Of a stretch of DNA of 49,515 nucleotides, positions 1-7,720 are shown piece by piece (position 1 is the first letter of the stretch; every line of letters begins with the position of its first letter). Origin of the DNA: an uncultured Slackia sp. Lineage in GTDB: Bacteria > Actinomycetota > Coriobacteriia > Coriobacteriales > Eggerthellaceae. The position numbers and the translations under genes are program-made. The stretch lies in assembly GCF_944321625.1 (NCBI RefSeq), contig NZ_CALUMA010000057.1, positions 1-49,515 of the forward strand, in the 5' to 3' direction. The notes beneath the pieces were generated by a model. It saw only the letters and a list, made by a program, of their open reading frames with translations, had not been told where the DNA came from and ran no database searches.

Positions 1-489
1 ACCGGCGACAAGGCCGCCGGCATGGTCGGCTCCATCGCGGAGGTGTTCCCGGGCGCGGCCTACCAGCGCTGCACCGTGCACTTCTACCGCAACGTGCTCT
101 CAAAGGTGCCCAAGTCGAAGCGGCCGAAGGTCGCGGCCATGCTCAAGGCGATCCACGCCATGGAGTCGCGCGAGGCCGCCGAGGCCAAGGCGCTGGAGGT
201 GGCCGCCGGTCTCGACGGCATGAAGCTCAGGGAGGCCGCCAAGGTCGTGAGGGACGGCTGCGCGGAGACCCTGACCTACACGAGGTTCCCGCGCGAGCAC
301 TGGCGGCGCATACGCACCAACAACGCAATAGAGCGCCTGAACAGGGAGGTACGCAGACGCACCCGCGTGGTCGGCACCTTCCCCGACGGGAGGTCCGCGC
401 TCATGCTCGTCACCGCCAGGCTCAAGTACGTGGCCGAGAGCGAGTGGGGCTCGAGGCGCTATCTGGACGTGACGCTGCTGGACGAGTAG
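1..489 (+). CDS. IS256-family (mutator) transposase, C-terminal part
   Basis: The frame is open from the first base, so the N-terminal half lies outside the window; the stop is at 487-489. The visible 162 residues match the C-terminal part of mutator-type DDE transposases: the stretch QRCTVHFYRNVLSKVPKS, the late segment EHWRRIRTNNAIERLNREVR carrying the expected catalytic glutamate, and a closing arginine-rich segment followed by alanine-rich helices. It would move an IS256-type element by cut and paste. The sequence after the stop (about 505-548) probably holds the right terminal inverted repeat. Gene completeness cannot be judged from this window. Confidence 0.9.
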   Translation, partial: TGDKAAGMVGSIAEVFPGAAYQRCTVHFYRNVLSKVPKSKRPKVAAMLKAIHAMESREAAEAKALEVAAGLDGMKLREAAKVVRDGCAETLTYTRFPREHWRRIRTNNAIERLNREVRRRTRVVGTFPDGRSALMLVTARLKYVAESEWGSRRYLDVTLLDE

Positions 490-554
490 CCGCACCGGAG
501 GGCGGGCCTATGGGCTGTCGGAAAGTGCGCAAGAATCTTGACGGTACCCGCGCA

Positions 555-693
555 TCGCCGCCATGCGCAAGGCCATCCACGCAATGGAGTCGCGCGAGGC
601 CGTCGGGCCGTGCGAGACGACTACACCGAGACGCTGATGTACACGAGGCTCCCACGCGAGCACTGGCGGCGCATACGCACCGGCAACGCCATC
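555..693 (+). pseudogene. Decayed remnant of a second IS256-type transposase
   Basis: Two blocks of this stretch repeat the neighbouring transposase gene. Bases around 559-602 resemble 139-182 (lysine-alanine-isoleucine-histidine block), and bases around 618-693 resemble 258-330 (the YTRxPREHWRRIRT block). The roughly 80 bases between them in the intact gene are missing and the frame is broken. It is a deleted relic of an older insertion. Bases 694-866, up to the next gene, hold no reading frame I recognise; the plus frame there stays open but resembles no known family. Confidence 0.75.
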
Positions 694-866
694 GGCATCC
701 AGAAAACCGTAATGGCAAAACTGCCCGATATGCTGTATGGCTCACAAATCAATCGCATTGACATCAGTGCCAGACAACTGCTAGATGGTTTGACACCCGA
801 GGTGCGGCTGACATATGAACACGATGAAAAGAGGCGCAGGGCGTTATGGATGCCAACCAATGCCGC

Positions 867-2117
867 TCATTCCGTCGCTCCTGTCAATCCTCCCACCTCT
901 ACAGCAACTGCTTCCATGACATACAAAGACCTTAGCATGCCTATACATTGGCAAACCATCTCTACGACATAAATATCTTGCTCATGGTCGATGGAGCCAT
1001 CGTTATTGATAATGCGTATTTCCTGACTCTTCGATTCAACATCGTAAGAATTATGGTCAAACGCATTCCTCAAATTAGCATTCCAACAACATTTTCCGAT
1101 AAGAGAGGTATATGCCCCACTTTCCGCCTGATTGAGTATCTTTCCCTTTGGCGCACCAGTGAGTAATTTTTCGAAGCTTTTAGCTGGTGCGTCCTCTGCC
1201 ATTAAATCATATTGGCCCCTGCAAGCTATGTTATCCATCCCAATAAGAATGCGCGAAAAGTCACCCAGCAGTTCGAAGCAATCCCCATAAATTCCCCTGA
1301 GGTCTTCCACGCAGCAAAGGTAACTGCCGTAACGAGACAGATCGTAACCTTTTTCAGACGCAAGATAAGTAAAACCGGGAATAAAAGACGAAAAGCGGCG
1401 TGCAAAGTTAGAGAAGAGCCTCATGCACGATTTCGTCATCAACGGAATCTCCAAATCGTGATCTTCGTAAAATAAGGCCATTTTAGAAAGCTGCACCCTA
1501 TCCAATGCGCGAACATGCCGACGCGCCGCATCCGCTCTGCAGAGAGTTTCTCCATCAATTAGCACGGGAAGTGACTCTTTGGTTAAATTGTGGGCTGCCT
1601 CAATTGAAGACTGTTCATTCAAGGTGATCCCTAAGACAGACTCCGCCTCCACTTTACGGTTGCCCAACAGCAGTCGGATTGCTGACTCTCTACTTGGCCA
1701 AGAGCATGAATAGAACTCCAGCGCAGTAACAATTTCGCGTGTATAGGCACTAAGCTTCTCCGGTCCAAAAATGAACATTGCGTTAAAGAACGGATTACTT
1801 CTGACAAGGGTACCTAAATCACCGGTGGGCTGAAATTCCATCTTATTAGTGAGCAACTCTCCAGAGCACTCAACCAAGTAAGCACCCGGGATGGTCCCAC
1901 CGGAAGGGTCGAACTTTTTCTCAGTCGCTGGCGCTCCGACCTCTAGCTCGAATCTGACTATATGCTTTTCAGGAAAGTGACGAATTGTCCCCCGAATAGG
2001 AGACCCGCATTTGCCACAATAAAACTGCACGGGGTATTTCGAGAGATAACCTGCCTGTATCCTCACCCTATGCCATGAACCGCACGCATTGCATACAACA
2101 CCAACGTTATAGTTCAT
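867..2117 (-). CDS. Zinc-ribbon protein with C-terminal HEPN-like motif
   Basis: This is a 416-residue protein; AAGGA sits six bases before the ATG. An N-terminal zinc ribbon is formed by C9, C12, C34 and C37 (CNAC and CGKC knuckles). The long middle part is mostly helical and not recognised. Near the C-terminus R350-N351 and H355 form the motif RNAFDH, preceded by a predicted helix and followed by HNSYD. This fits the R(N/H)xxxH signature of HEPN domains, many of which are RNases in defence or toxin systems. Neither family assignment is certain. The gene stands alone, oriented away from the ugd remnant and next to transposase relics, so it is probably accessory. An RNA-cleaving defence role is inference only. 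Confidence 0.6.
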   Translation of the reverse strand: MNYNVGVVCNACGSWHRVRIQAGYLSKYPVQFYCGKCGSPIRGTIRHFPEKHIVRFELEVGAPATEKKFDPSGGTIPGAYLVECSGELLTNKMEFQPTGDLGTLVRSNPFFNAMFIFGPEKLSAYTREIVTALEFYSCSWPSRESAIRLLLGNRKVEAESVLGITLNEQSSIEAAHNLTKESLPVLIDGETLCRADAARRHVRALDRVQLSKMALFYEDHDLEIPLMTKSCMRLFSNFARRFSSFIPGFTYLASEKGYDLSRYGSYLCCVEDLRGIYGDCFELLGDFSRILIGMDNIACRGQYDLMAEDAPAKSFEKLLTGAPKGKILNQAESGAYTSLIGKCCWNANLRNAFDHNSYDVESKSQEIRIINNDGSIDHEQDIYVVEMVCQCIGMLRSLYVMEAVAVEVGGLTGATE

Positions 2118-2126
2118 CTTGATTCC

Positions 2127-2264
2127 TTATCTATTGGCATCTATCGCAACGACTTGATAGCGACCCTTGTTCGGCACATGCAAGCTTTGCGACCGCTCGG
2201 CAATCATCATATCCAACATCCGCGCCATCGCCCAGCTGAGATGGCGAAACCCATATCCGTCGCT
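2127..2264 (-). other. 45-codon open frame, possible gene fragment
   Basis: Directly after the stop codon of the degenerate small frame (2265-2267) the same frame stays open for 45 codons, to a stop at 2127-2129. The encoded peptide contains HLSWAMARMLDMMIAERSQS and looks protein-like (amphipathic helix, few rare codons), but it has no start codon near its beginning. I do not recognise it. It may be the tail of a lost gene brought next to the ugd remnant by rearrangement. Confidence 0.25.
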
Positions 2265-2420
2265 TTACTTCCTGCGCTCTTTCCAAATGGTTCCGATCAG
2301 CTTGTCATTACGGGTCTTCTTGCCGTCCTTGTTGCGGAAAAGCGCTTCCGGAGATGCCGTTCTTCTTGGTAAACGTCTTAATCATGCAGCTGTCTCGCGC
2401 TCTCCCGAATAAACCCACAT
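2265..2420 (-). pseudogene. Degenerate copy of the 50-residue small gene downstream of ugd
   Basis: This stretch aligns along its length with the intact small gene at 7568-7720. The start codon survives, but the copy has gained about two bases before the ATTAAGACG block and one more near the middle. A stop appears after 12 codons, and the original frame returns only near the 3' end. It lies just downstream of the ugd remnant, as in the intact arrangement. Confidence 0.7.
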
Positions 2421-2440
2421 GCTATCTCCCATGTATCCCT

Positions 2441-3074
2441 TTAATCCCTCTTGAACAAATCCCTCGTGTACACCTTCTCCGCCACATCCTCGAGTTCCTC
2501 GCTCCAGCGGTTGGCGATGACCACGTCGCACCCGCCCTTGAACGCCTCGAGGTCGTGCGTGACCTCGCCGGCCGTTGGAGTCGGTCGCGTCCAGCGTGGG
2601 CTCGTATACCACCACGGGCACGCCCTTGGCCTTCACGCGGCGCGTGTGCCCTGCACCGAGCTCGCGCGGAAGTTGTCCGAGCCGGTCTTCATGGTGAGGC
2701 GGTACACCCCGACCACGGGCGCCTTCACGCCGGAGTACACCAGCTCGTTCACGCGCTTGAGCACCTCGTCGGCCACGAAGTCCTTGCGCGTGCGGTTGGA
2801 GTCCACGATGGCCTCGATGAGGTTCTGCGGCACGTCGCCGTAGTTCGCCAGCAGCTGCTTGGTGTCCTTGGGCAGGCAGTAGCCGCCGTAGCCGAAGCTG
2901 GGGTTGTTGTAGTGCGAGCCGATGCGGGGGTCCAGGCACACTCCGTGGATGATCTCGGCGGTGTCGAGCCCGCGGGAGGCGGCGTAGGTGTCGAGCTCGT
3001 TGAAGTAGGACACGCGCAGCACCAAGTAGATGTTGGCGAACAGCTTGATGGCCTTGGCCTCGGTGGGCCCGCAC
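2441..3074 (-). pseudogene. Truncated UDP-glucose 6-dehydrogenase remnant
   Basis: The encoded sequence corresponds to roughly the second half of the intact enzyme at 7743-9002. It starts at the CGPTEA segment and includes [14 protein letters not shown] with the catalytic cysteine. The NAD-binding Rossmann half is absent, and the reading frame is broken near 2570-2650 by small deletions and replacements. The C-terminal [10 protein letters not shown] and stop are preserved at 2441. Without the NAD domain it cannot be an active dehydrogenase. Confidence 0.85.
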
Positions 3075-3152
3075 GAGTTTTTCGACACCACAAGCTCCAG
3101 AAATGCGAGAGACACGTTCCGACTATTCCGACAGGACGAGGTTAATCCAAGA

Positions 3153-3161
3153 TGGTAGAAT
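3153..3161 (+). promoter_or_regulatory. Extended -10 promoter for the ImmA/IrrE-PIN pair
   Basis: TGGTAGAAT reads as an extended -10 element (TG-N-TAGAAT) about 30 bases before the start codon at 3192. No good -35 box is seen, as is usual for extended -10 promoters. Confidence 0.45.
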
Positions 3162-3191
3162 CATACGCAATGAGAGAAGGAGGTGAGGAAC

Positions 3192-4340
3192 ATGGAGGTC
3201 AATCCCAGCATTATCAAGTGGGCAATGGATTGGAACAATCTTACGGCAGACGACCTTAAACCGGCATTCCCCAAAATCGACGAATGGCTCGACGGTACGA
3301 GGCAGCCAACATTCAAGCAGCTAGAAAAGCTAGCCGTAAAAACCCATACCATAGTTCCGCACTTCTTTGCCGAATCCACACCTGACGTCAGGCTTCAAAT
3401 CGCCGATTTCAGAACACCGTCCGGAAGTGCGCCCAAGAACCCCAGCCCCGAACTCTTCGAGACGATCGACGAGATGCTCTACAGGCAGGGCTGGATGAGC
3501 GACAGCTTCAAAGACCTCGGATACGGAACGGTTGAGCTTGTTGGCCACTTCAATAGCATTGAAGATGTCGACCCAAGAGAAGCGGCCTCTTATTTGAATA
3601 GATTCCTTGGCCTCCATAAGAACTGGGCCGCAATCGAGGCGCACAGCGCGGACGAAGCGGTACGCCATCTCCGAAGAGCAATCGAAGCCGCCCGCATCTC
3701 CGTTGCAATTGCAGGATACGCGGGCGGCAACACCAGAAGGCTATTCGACGTGTCCGAGTTTCGAGGATTCGTTCTTGCCGATGAATATGCCCCGCTCATC
3801 TTCGTAAACGGACGCGACGCAAAAACGGCTCAACTCTTTACTCTGGCGCACGAGCTTGCCCACCTCGCCCTGGGTCATACCGGCCTGCTAAACTCCCCCG
3901 AGGACGTACTGGACGCCAATGGACACGAGGGTTTTTGCGACAAGGTGGCGGTTGAGTTTTTGATGCCCGCCGACGTTGTCATAAGGATAGCCGAGGAAGA
4001 AAGCGATTCCGAGAAGGCACTCGCGACGCTTCGAGCACGAACCCGCACCAGTACGCTCGCCTCTTTGAGACGACTGCGCGAACTCGACATCATTGACGAA
4101 AGCCGCTTCTGGGTCCTGTACAACACACATGTAAAAAACAAAGCAGCCATTAAACCGCGAAAATCCGGAAACGGCGACTACTATACCACCAAGGGTTCCA
4201 ATCTTGGCCAGCTCTTCACAGATGCCGTGTTTGCAGGCGTTAAAACGGGCAGGCTTTTGTACGCAGACGCATACAAGCTAACGGGGATGCACGCGCAAGT
4301 ATTCGCAAACTACTACCAGAGAAAGGGCTATGCGCTGTGA
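3192..4340 (+). CDS. ImmA/IrrE-family metallopeptidase-like protein (probable antitoxin)
   Basis: The ATG at 3192 is chosen because AAGGAGGTGAG lies just before it; the GTG at 3183 would overlap that site. The protein has 382 residues. Residues 1-60 resemble the short helix-turn-helix region common at the start of this group. A zinc-peptidase core follows, with H220-E221-L-A-H224 and a downstream FCDKVAVEFLMP segment that supplies the third ligand region. Residues 260-382 form a helical extension. Such proteins (COG2856 type) often pair with PIN-domain proteins in type II toxin-antitoxin modules. Here the stop overlaps the start of the PIN-like gene by four bases (GTGA), which supports coupling. 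Protease activity is not proven. Confidence 0.8.
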   Translation: MEVNPSIIKWAMDWNNLTADDLKPAFPKIDEWLDGTRQPTFKQLEKLAVKTHTIVPHFFAESTPDVRLQIADFRTPSGSAPKNPSPELFETIDEMLYRQGWMSDSFKDLGYGTVELVGHFNSIEDVDPREAASYLNRFLGLHKNWAAIEAHSADEAVRHLRRAIEAARISVAIAGYAGGNTRRLFDVSEFRGFVLADEYAPLIFVNGRDAKTAQLFTLAHELAHLALGHTGLLNSPEDVLDANGHEGFCDKVAVEFLMPADVVIRIAEEESDSEKALATLRARTRTSTLASLRRLRELDIIDESRFWVLYNTHVKNKAAIKPRKSGNGDYYTTKGSNLGQLFTDAVFAGVKTGRLLYADAYKLTGMHAQVFANYYQRKGYAL

Positions 4341-4861
4341 AATACCTGCTGGATACGAACGCCCTCATTCAGTCTCAGAACTCTTTCTATGCCATGGACT
4401 TCTGCCCCGGCTTCTGGGACTTCTTAGAACGGCAGTTTGAACTCGGTACCAGCGGCAGCATTCAGAAGGTCTACGACGAGATAATGGCAGGTAAAGATGC
4501 GCTGTCGCAGTGGACGAAAGACTCGATTGGGAAGAAGACGTTCATAGACCAGTCGGCAAATCCAGCCTATCAAACGAAGTACCTGGAAATCGCCAACTAC
4601 GTCCAGGGCAGCAGCCAGTTCAGGGACTCCGCGAAACGCGAATTCCTCAAAGTAGAGGAAGCCGACCCCTGGCTTGCCGCAGTTGCTGCCGTCGATGGCT
4701 GCACCGTTGTAACGCAGGAGGTACTCGAGCCCAACGCACAGAGGCGAGTCCCTCTTCCGAACGTCCTGGAAGAATTCGGAGTGCCATATGCAGATATTTT
4801 CTCGTTCCTAAGAAATCAGGAGGCGTGTTTCGTTCTTGAGTCGAAAATGAATTGTGCATAG
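4337..4861 (+). CDS. DUF4411-type PIN-like protein (probable toxin)
   Basis: This is a 174-residue protein starting at a GTG that overlaps the previous stop. It opens with MKYLLDTNALI, the first PIN strand with D6, followed by acidic residues E48 (VYDE) and D110 (EEADPWLAA), which fit the metal-binding set of PIN RNases. The late TVVTQE strand also fits the fold. Its length suits DUF4411. Partnership with an upstream ImmA/IrrE-type protein is a known arrangement, so this is probably the RNase toxin of the pair. The RNA target is unknown. Confidence 0.75.
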   Translation: MKYLLDTNALIQSQNSFYAMDFCPGFWDFLERQFELGTSGSIQKVYDEIMAGKDALSQWTKDSIGKKTFIDQSANPAYQTKYLEIANYVQGSSQFRDSAKREFLKVEEADPWLAAVAAVDGCTVVTQEVLEPNAQRRVPLPNVLEEFGVPYADIFSFLRNQEACFVLESKMNCA

Positions 4862-5056
4862 CGGAAGCAACGCAAAGACCGATGTATTAGCCCATATCTT
4901 TCCACATTATCATGGCTTAGCAAGTGAGCGTATTGCTCTGCGAGTATTTCTCGAATGCGCTTCTGCCATTGCCTTTTCCACTCCCACACCGTAAGCAAAT
5001 CGAAGCGTTGCGGTGAAGCGCGAATCCTCCCCGCCCACCTTTGCTCGCATTGCTTT

Positions 5057-5065
5057 TGGTATATT
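5057..5065 (+). promoter_or_regulatory. Candidate promoter in the gap before the DUF6414-like gene
   Basis: The gap 4862-5186 (325 bases) holds no convincing gene. TGG-TATATT at 5057-5065 reads as an extended -10 element, which would give a leader of about 115 bases before the start at 5187. TTTGCT just upstream is too close to be a normal -35. An AGGAGG at 5083-5088 lies directly against a GTG and is badly spaced for it. Confidence 0.4.
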
Positions 5066-5186
5066 GGTGCCTACTGCAATTACATAGGAGGTGCACGGGT
5101 CCCTCCATTCTAATACAGCGCGACAACCTAGCACTCGAACGCCTGAGCGCGTAAAACTCCCCACGCAAAATCGAACGGAGGGCAAT

Positions 5187-6029
5187 ATGGCAACCGACAA
5201 ACTTCCCGACTTGTTCACGGTCTACTATATGAACCAGCAGAAAGTGTTCGAGACGAGAATGCTGTTGGATAACCAGCTAAAGACAAGCGCTTCGTCAGAG
5301 GAGCAGAAAAGCTCAGGGAAAAGCGCAGCGGCGGACATCGAGGCAGAATTTAACCCCCCACTCCTAACCAGACTCAAAACGAAGGTAAGCGGGGAAATCA
5401 GCAGCGAAAAGCAGCAGAAGGTCGTCGACACCCTCGAGTACGTCAACACCAAAAGCCGACTGCTCTACGATATCATGAAACGCTGCAAGGTTTACACCCA
5501 TAAAGACGAGTTCAGCGAAGGCGACCTAGTCTACATCGGCAACATCTCACTTGAGCTCCTCAACGAAGAAGAGGTGCGAGGCATTCTGACAATCATGAAC
5601 GGCACTCTTGACGGAATAGCCCTCCCTGAAGTCGGAGGCCTTGACATTGGCCACATGATGCAGTCGTTCGTAAAGAACAGCGCTTCCTTTAAGCTCAAGG
5701 GAAGCGCGGCAGACGGCACGCTGTACGCAAAAATCCCAATCGATGGGGATGAGATGTTCGAAAGCAAGTACACCATCGACGACCTGCTAATTGGCAAAGT
5801 CGGCATAGTCGGAATATACAAGGGAGACCTCGAGCCCAACGAGCTAAAAAGCCCCCTAGACTACTTCCAGCAATCCGGCAAAACCAAGCCGGCATCCTCA
5901 ATCGAAGTCGTTGAATGTGGAGGAGAACCGACCGCTCCTATCGACAGCGACAAAGCAACCGTCAATAAAAAAGGGTTCTATATCGATGTCATGGCGATAA
6001 TCCAAGCCGTGACTTTCAAGAAAGACTAG
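5187..6029 (+). CDS. DUF6414-like protein, partner of the AAA+ ATPase
   Basis: The ATG at 5187 is chosen for the GGAGG six bases before it; the frame stays open upstream to a GTG at 5091 that lacks a usable site. The protein has 280 residues and no signal peptide or membrane segment. Residues about 30-85 are charged and helical. The remainder alternates strands and helices, with a segment reading DLVYIGNISLELLNEEE and later TIDDLLIGKVGIVGIYKG. The overall pattern recalls DUF6414 proteins, but I am not certain. It ends nine bases before the ATPase gene with a good ribosome binding site between them, so the two form one operon. Function unknown. Confidence 0.5.
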   Translation: MATDKLPDLFTVYYMNQQKVFETRMLLDNQLKTSASSEEQKSSGKSAAADIEAEFNPPLLTRLKTKVSGEISSEKQQKVVDTLEYVNTKSRLLYDIMKRCKVYTHKDEFSEGDLVYIGNISLELLNEEEVRGILTIMNGTLDGIALPEVGGLDIGHMMQSFVKNSASFKLKGSAADGTLYAKIPIDGDEMFESKYTIDDLLIGKVGIVGIYKGDLEPNELKSPLDYFQQSGKTKPASSIEVVECGGEPTAPIDSDKATVNKKGFYIDVMAIIQAVTFKKD

Positions 6030-6037
6030 GAGAGGCG

Positions 6038-7225
6038 ATGCGTAAGCTCACGACATACGAACGACCTCAATACAACCAACTACGTGAACAGCTTGAGCTA
6101 GAAGGCTTCGAAGTGATGTCCCTTTTTGAGTTCTTTGACAGTATCCATGTCAAAGGCCTATCCACGGCAGAGAAAACCGCTCTGGACGTCACATCGTTCT
6201 TGAGATTGGTTCCGAATCCGAACAACACTTCGATGCTGGCGCAGTTCGAGATGCTCATCTATCAGATGCCCCCAGATACCGTCTTCATCGGCGAAGAAGT
6301 CTTCGCACGCACCGCCGCATACGAGATCAGAACCATATTCGATCCCATAGAGAACTGCGGAATTGAAGCGGAAATCGAAATCGACCTGACGGACGAAAAG
6401 AGCAAGGCGGAGGGCGGGAAAGAAAAGAGAACCGTCGTATCCCTCGACGAGAATGAATTCGCGGAAGTGCAGGTCGCGCTCAGCCGCGAGCTCATCGGCC
6501 AAGCCGAATTCAAAACCGCATTCAAATCCAAATCGTACAGTTTTAGACTATTTAACGCCCTCGGAGAGCAGCCTATACTTTCCCTGCTTCTCCTAGGGCC
6601 GTCCGGCGTGGGAAAGACGGAGGTTGCGAAGATTCTCTGCGAAGCAATAGCTCCAGGGCAGCGACTTCCCAAAATCAACCTGGGCAACTTCAGCAGCAAG
6701 GACTCCCTCAACTCCCTAATCGGAAGTCCGAGGGGATATGTGGGGAGCGAAGAAGGAGAACTCGGGATAAAAATCAGCGACTCCGAGGCAGGGCTGCTGC
6801 TCGTCGACGAGTTCGAGAAGGCTGAGCCGGCAGTATGGAACTTCTTCCTCGACCTTCTCGAAACGGGATCGTACACGGATTCACAAAGCGTAGTCCATAA
6901 CCTAAACGGCTATGTCATCGTATTCACGAGCAACTGTCCTCGTCATGACCTGGAAAAAACCTTTCCGGCGGAGCTCCTCTCCCGCTTCAGTCTGATAGCT
7001 GAATTCTCCCGTTTAAACCTAGAAGAGAGAGCATTCTTTGTCCAGAGGTACGTCTCGATGGTATCCGAGAAATACAAGACGTTGGAGAGGAATAATTTCC
7101 CGCCTTTGCCAGAAGACGTTGCAAGCAAAGCCCTGAGGGAAATAGATATCGAACACACAGATAACATCCGGGTTTTGAAAAATACCGTGAGATTTTGGCT
7201 CTCCTCCCTCGTCTCAGGGGCATGA
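6038..7225 (+). CDS. Clp-like single-domain AAA+ ATPase with novel N-terminal domain
   Basis: The protein has 395 residues, with AGGAG before the ATG. Residues 1-150 form an N-terminal region I cannot assign, with a charged linker near 115-140. The AAA+ core carries Walker A GPSGVGKT (187-194), a pore-loop GYVG (233-236), Walker B LLLVDEFEKA (253-262), sensor 1 TSN (297-299) and an arginine-finger candidate R316 in LSRF. The C-terminal lid has NIRVLKNTVR (376-385) in the sensor-2 position. This is the ClpA/ClpB second-domain (AAA_2) type, but there is only one AAA module and no ClpP-docking loop is seen. The upstream partner may be an adaptor or effector. A defence function is possible from context but unproven. 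Confidence 0.8.
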   Translation: MRKLTTYERPQYNQLREQLELEGFEVMSLFEFFDSIHVKGLSTAEKTALDVTSFLRLVPNPNNTSMLAQFEMLIYQMPPDTVFIGEEVFARTAAYEIRTIFDPIENCGIEAEIEIDLTDEKSKAEGGKEKRTVVSLDENEFAEVQVALSRELIGQAEFKTAFKSKSYSFRLFNALGEQPILSLLLLGPSGVGKTEVAKILCEAIAPGQRLPKINLGNFSSKDSLNSLIGSPRGYVGSEEGELGIKISDSEAGLLLVDEFEKAEPAVWNFFLDLLETGSYTDSQSVVHNLNGYVIVFTSNCPRHDLEKTFPAELLSRFSLIAEFSRLNLEERAFFVQRYVSMVSEKYKTLERNNFPPLPEDVASKALREIDIEHTDNIRVLKNTVRFWLSSLVSGA

Positions 7226-7534
7226 TGAAACGGCCACGTGAATAGCTCGTCCGCGCCGTAGGCGTCCACGAGTAACGCAGCATCTCCCTCGCCCCGGGGC
7301 CCGCAACCTTTCGAGCGTCCAACTCGCCCAAGCAATACGGGTCGCCACCTAAGATCATCGCCTCGAACCCTCCGGCGGCGACCATCCCCTTCGATTCTTC
7401 GGCAGAGACAAGAAAGGCACGGTCATCCCGTGCGCTTCGGCCTGTAGGGCAATCGCCAGGCATCGGCAAATGTGTCCGGACTCTATCGGGGACCCGCCGT
7501 CGGCACGAACGAACAGCTCGGCCACATATGGCAT
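7226..7534 (-). pseudogene. Broken PseG-like sugar-nucleotide hydrolase fragment
   Basis: From the ATG at 7534 the frame encodes LFVRADGGSPIESGHICRCL, very like the PseG/SpsG start (R-x-DGG, IG-x-GH-x-x-RCL). PseG hydrolyses UDP-linked diacetamido-trideoxy-altrose in pseudaminic acid synthesis. After about 45 codons the homologous sequence continues in another frame (AEESKGMVAAGGFEAMILGG), then in a third (LLVDAYGADELFTW, matching the PseG LVDSY block). The rest is lost at the junction with the ATPase gene. It is a remnant cut off by the rearrangement that brought in the plus-strand genes. Confidence 0.6.
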
Positions 7535-7567
7535 CTCTCCGACGTTTCCTCGCCGGCACCCACGGTT

Positions 7568-7720
7568 TTACTTCCTACCTTCTTTTCGCATGGTCCCGAT
7601 CAGCTTGTCATTGCGGGTCTTCTTTCCGTCCTTATTGCGGAAAGCGCTCTCGGGGATGCCGTTCTTCTTAGCGAACGTCTTAATCGTGCAGTCGTCTCGC
7701 GTTTTCCTGAACAAGCCCAT
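7568..7720 (-). CDS. Small basic protein of 50 residues downstream of ugd
   Basis: The start ATG is preceded by AGGAG at good spacing, and the gene begins 22 bases after the ugd stop. The product is strongly basic (many Lys/Arg; it contains FAKKNGIPESAFRNKDGKK) with no cysteine, signal or membrane segment. I do not recognise the family. A decayed second copy follows the ugd remnant at 2265-2420, so the ugd-small gene order predates the duplication. A nucleic-acid or ribosome-binding role is only a guess from its charge. Confidence 0.6.
   Translation of the reverse strand: MGLFRKTRDDCTIKTFAKKNGIPESAFRNKDGKKTRNDKLIGTMRKEGRK

Larger units (their letters stand above)
2265..3074 (-). repeat. Direct repeat, copy A (ugd 3' part plus small gene)
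   Basis: About 810 bp of this block matches 7568-8376 in the same orientation, with scattered substitutions and small indels (for example three differences in the 60 bases from 2761). Similarity stops abruptly at both ends, near 2264 and at the GCAC ending at 3074. The two copies bracket about 4.5 kb holding two plus-strand gene modules. Confidence 0.85.

Noticed and set aside
4816..4998. Minus-strand 60-codon frame with VWEWKRQWQKRIREIL
   Set aside because: Faintly recalls the end of Vsr-type endonucleases, but it overlaps the PIN-like gene's 3' end, has no start region and is too short to support.
5091..5186. GTG-initiated extension of the DUF6414-like gene
   Set aside because: The frame is open, but the AGGAGG lies directly against the GTG and the added 32 residues look random, while ATG 5187 has a correctly spaced GGAGG.
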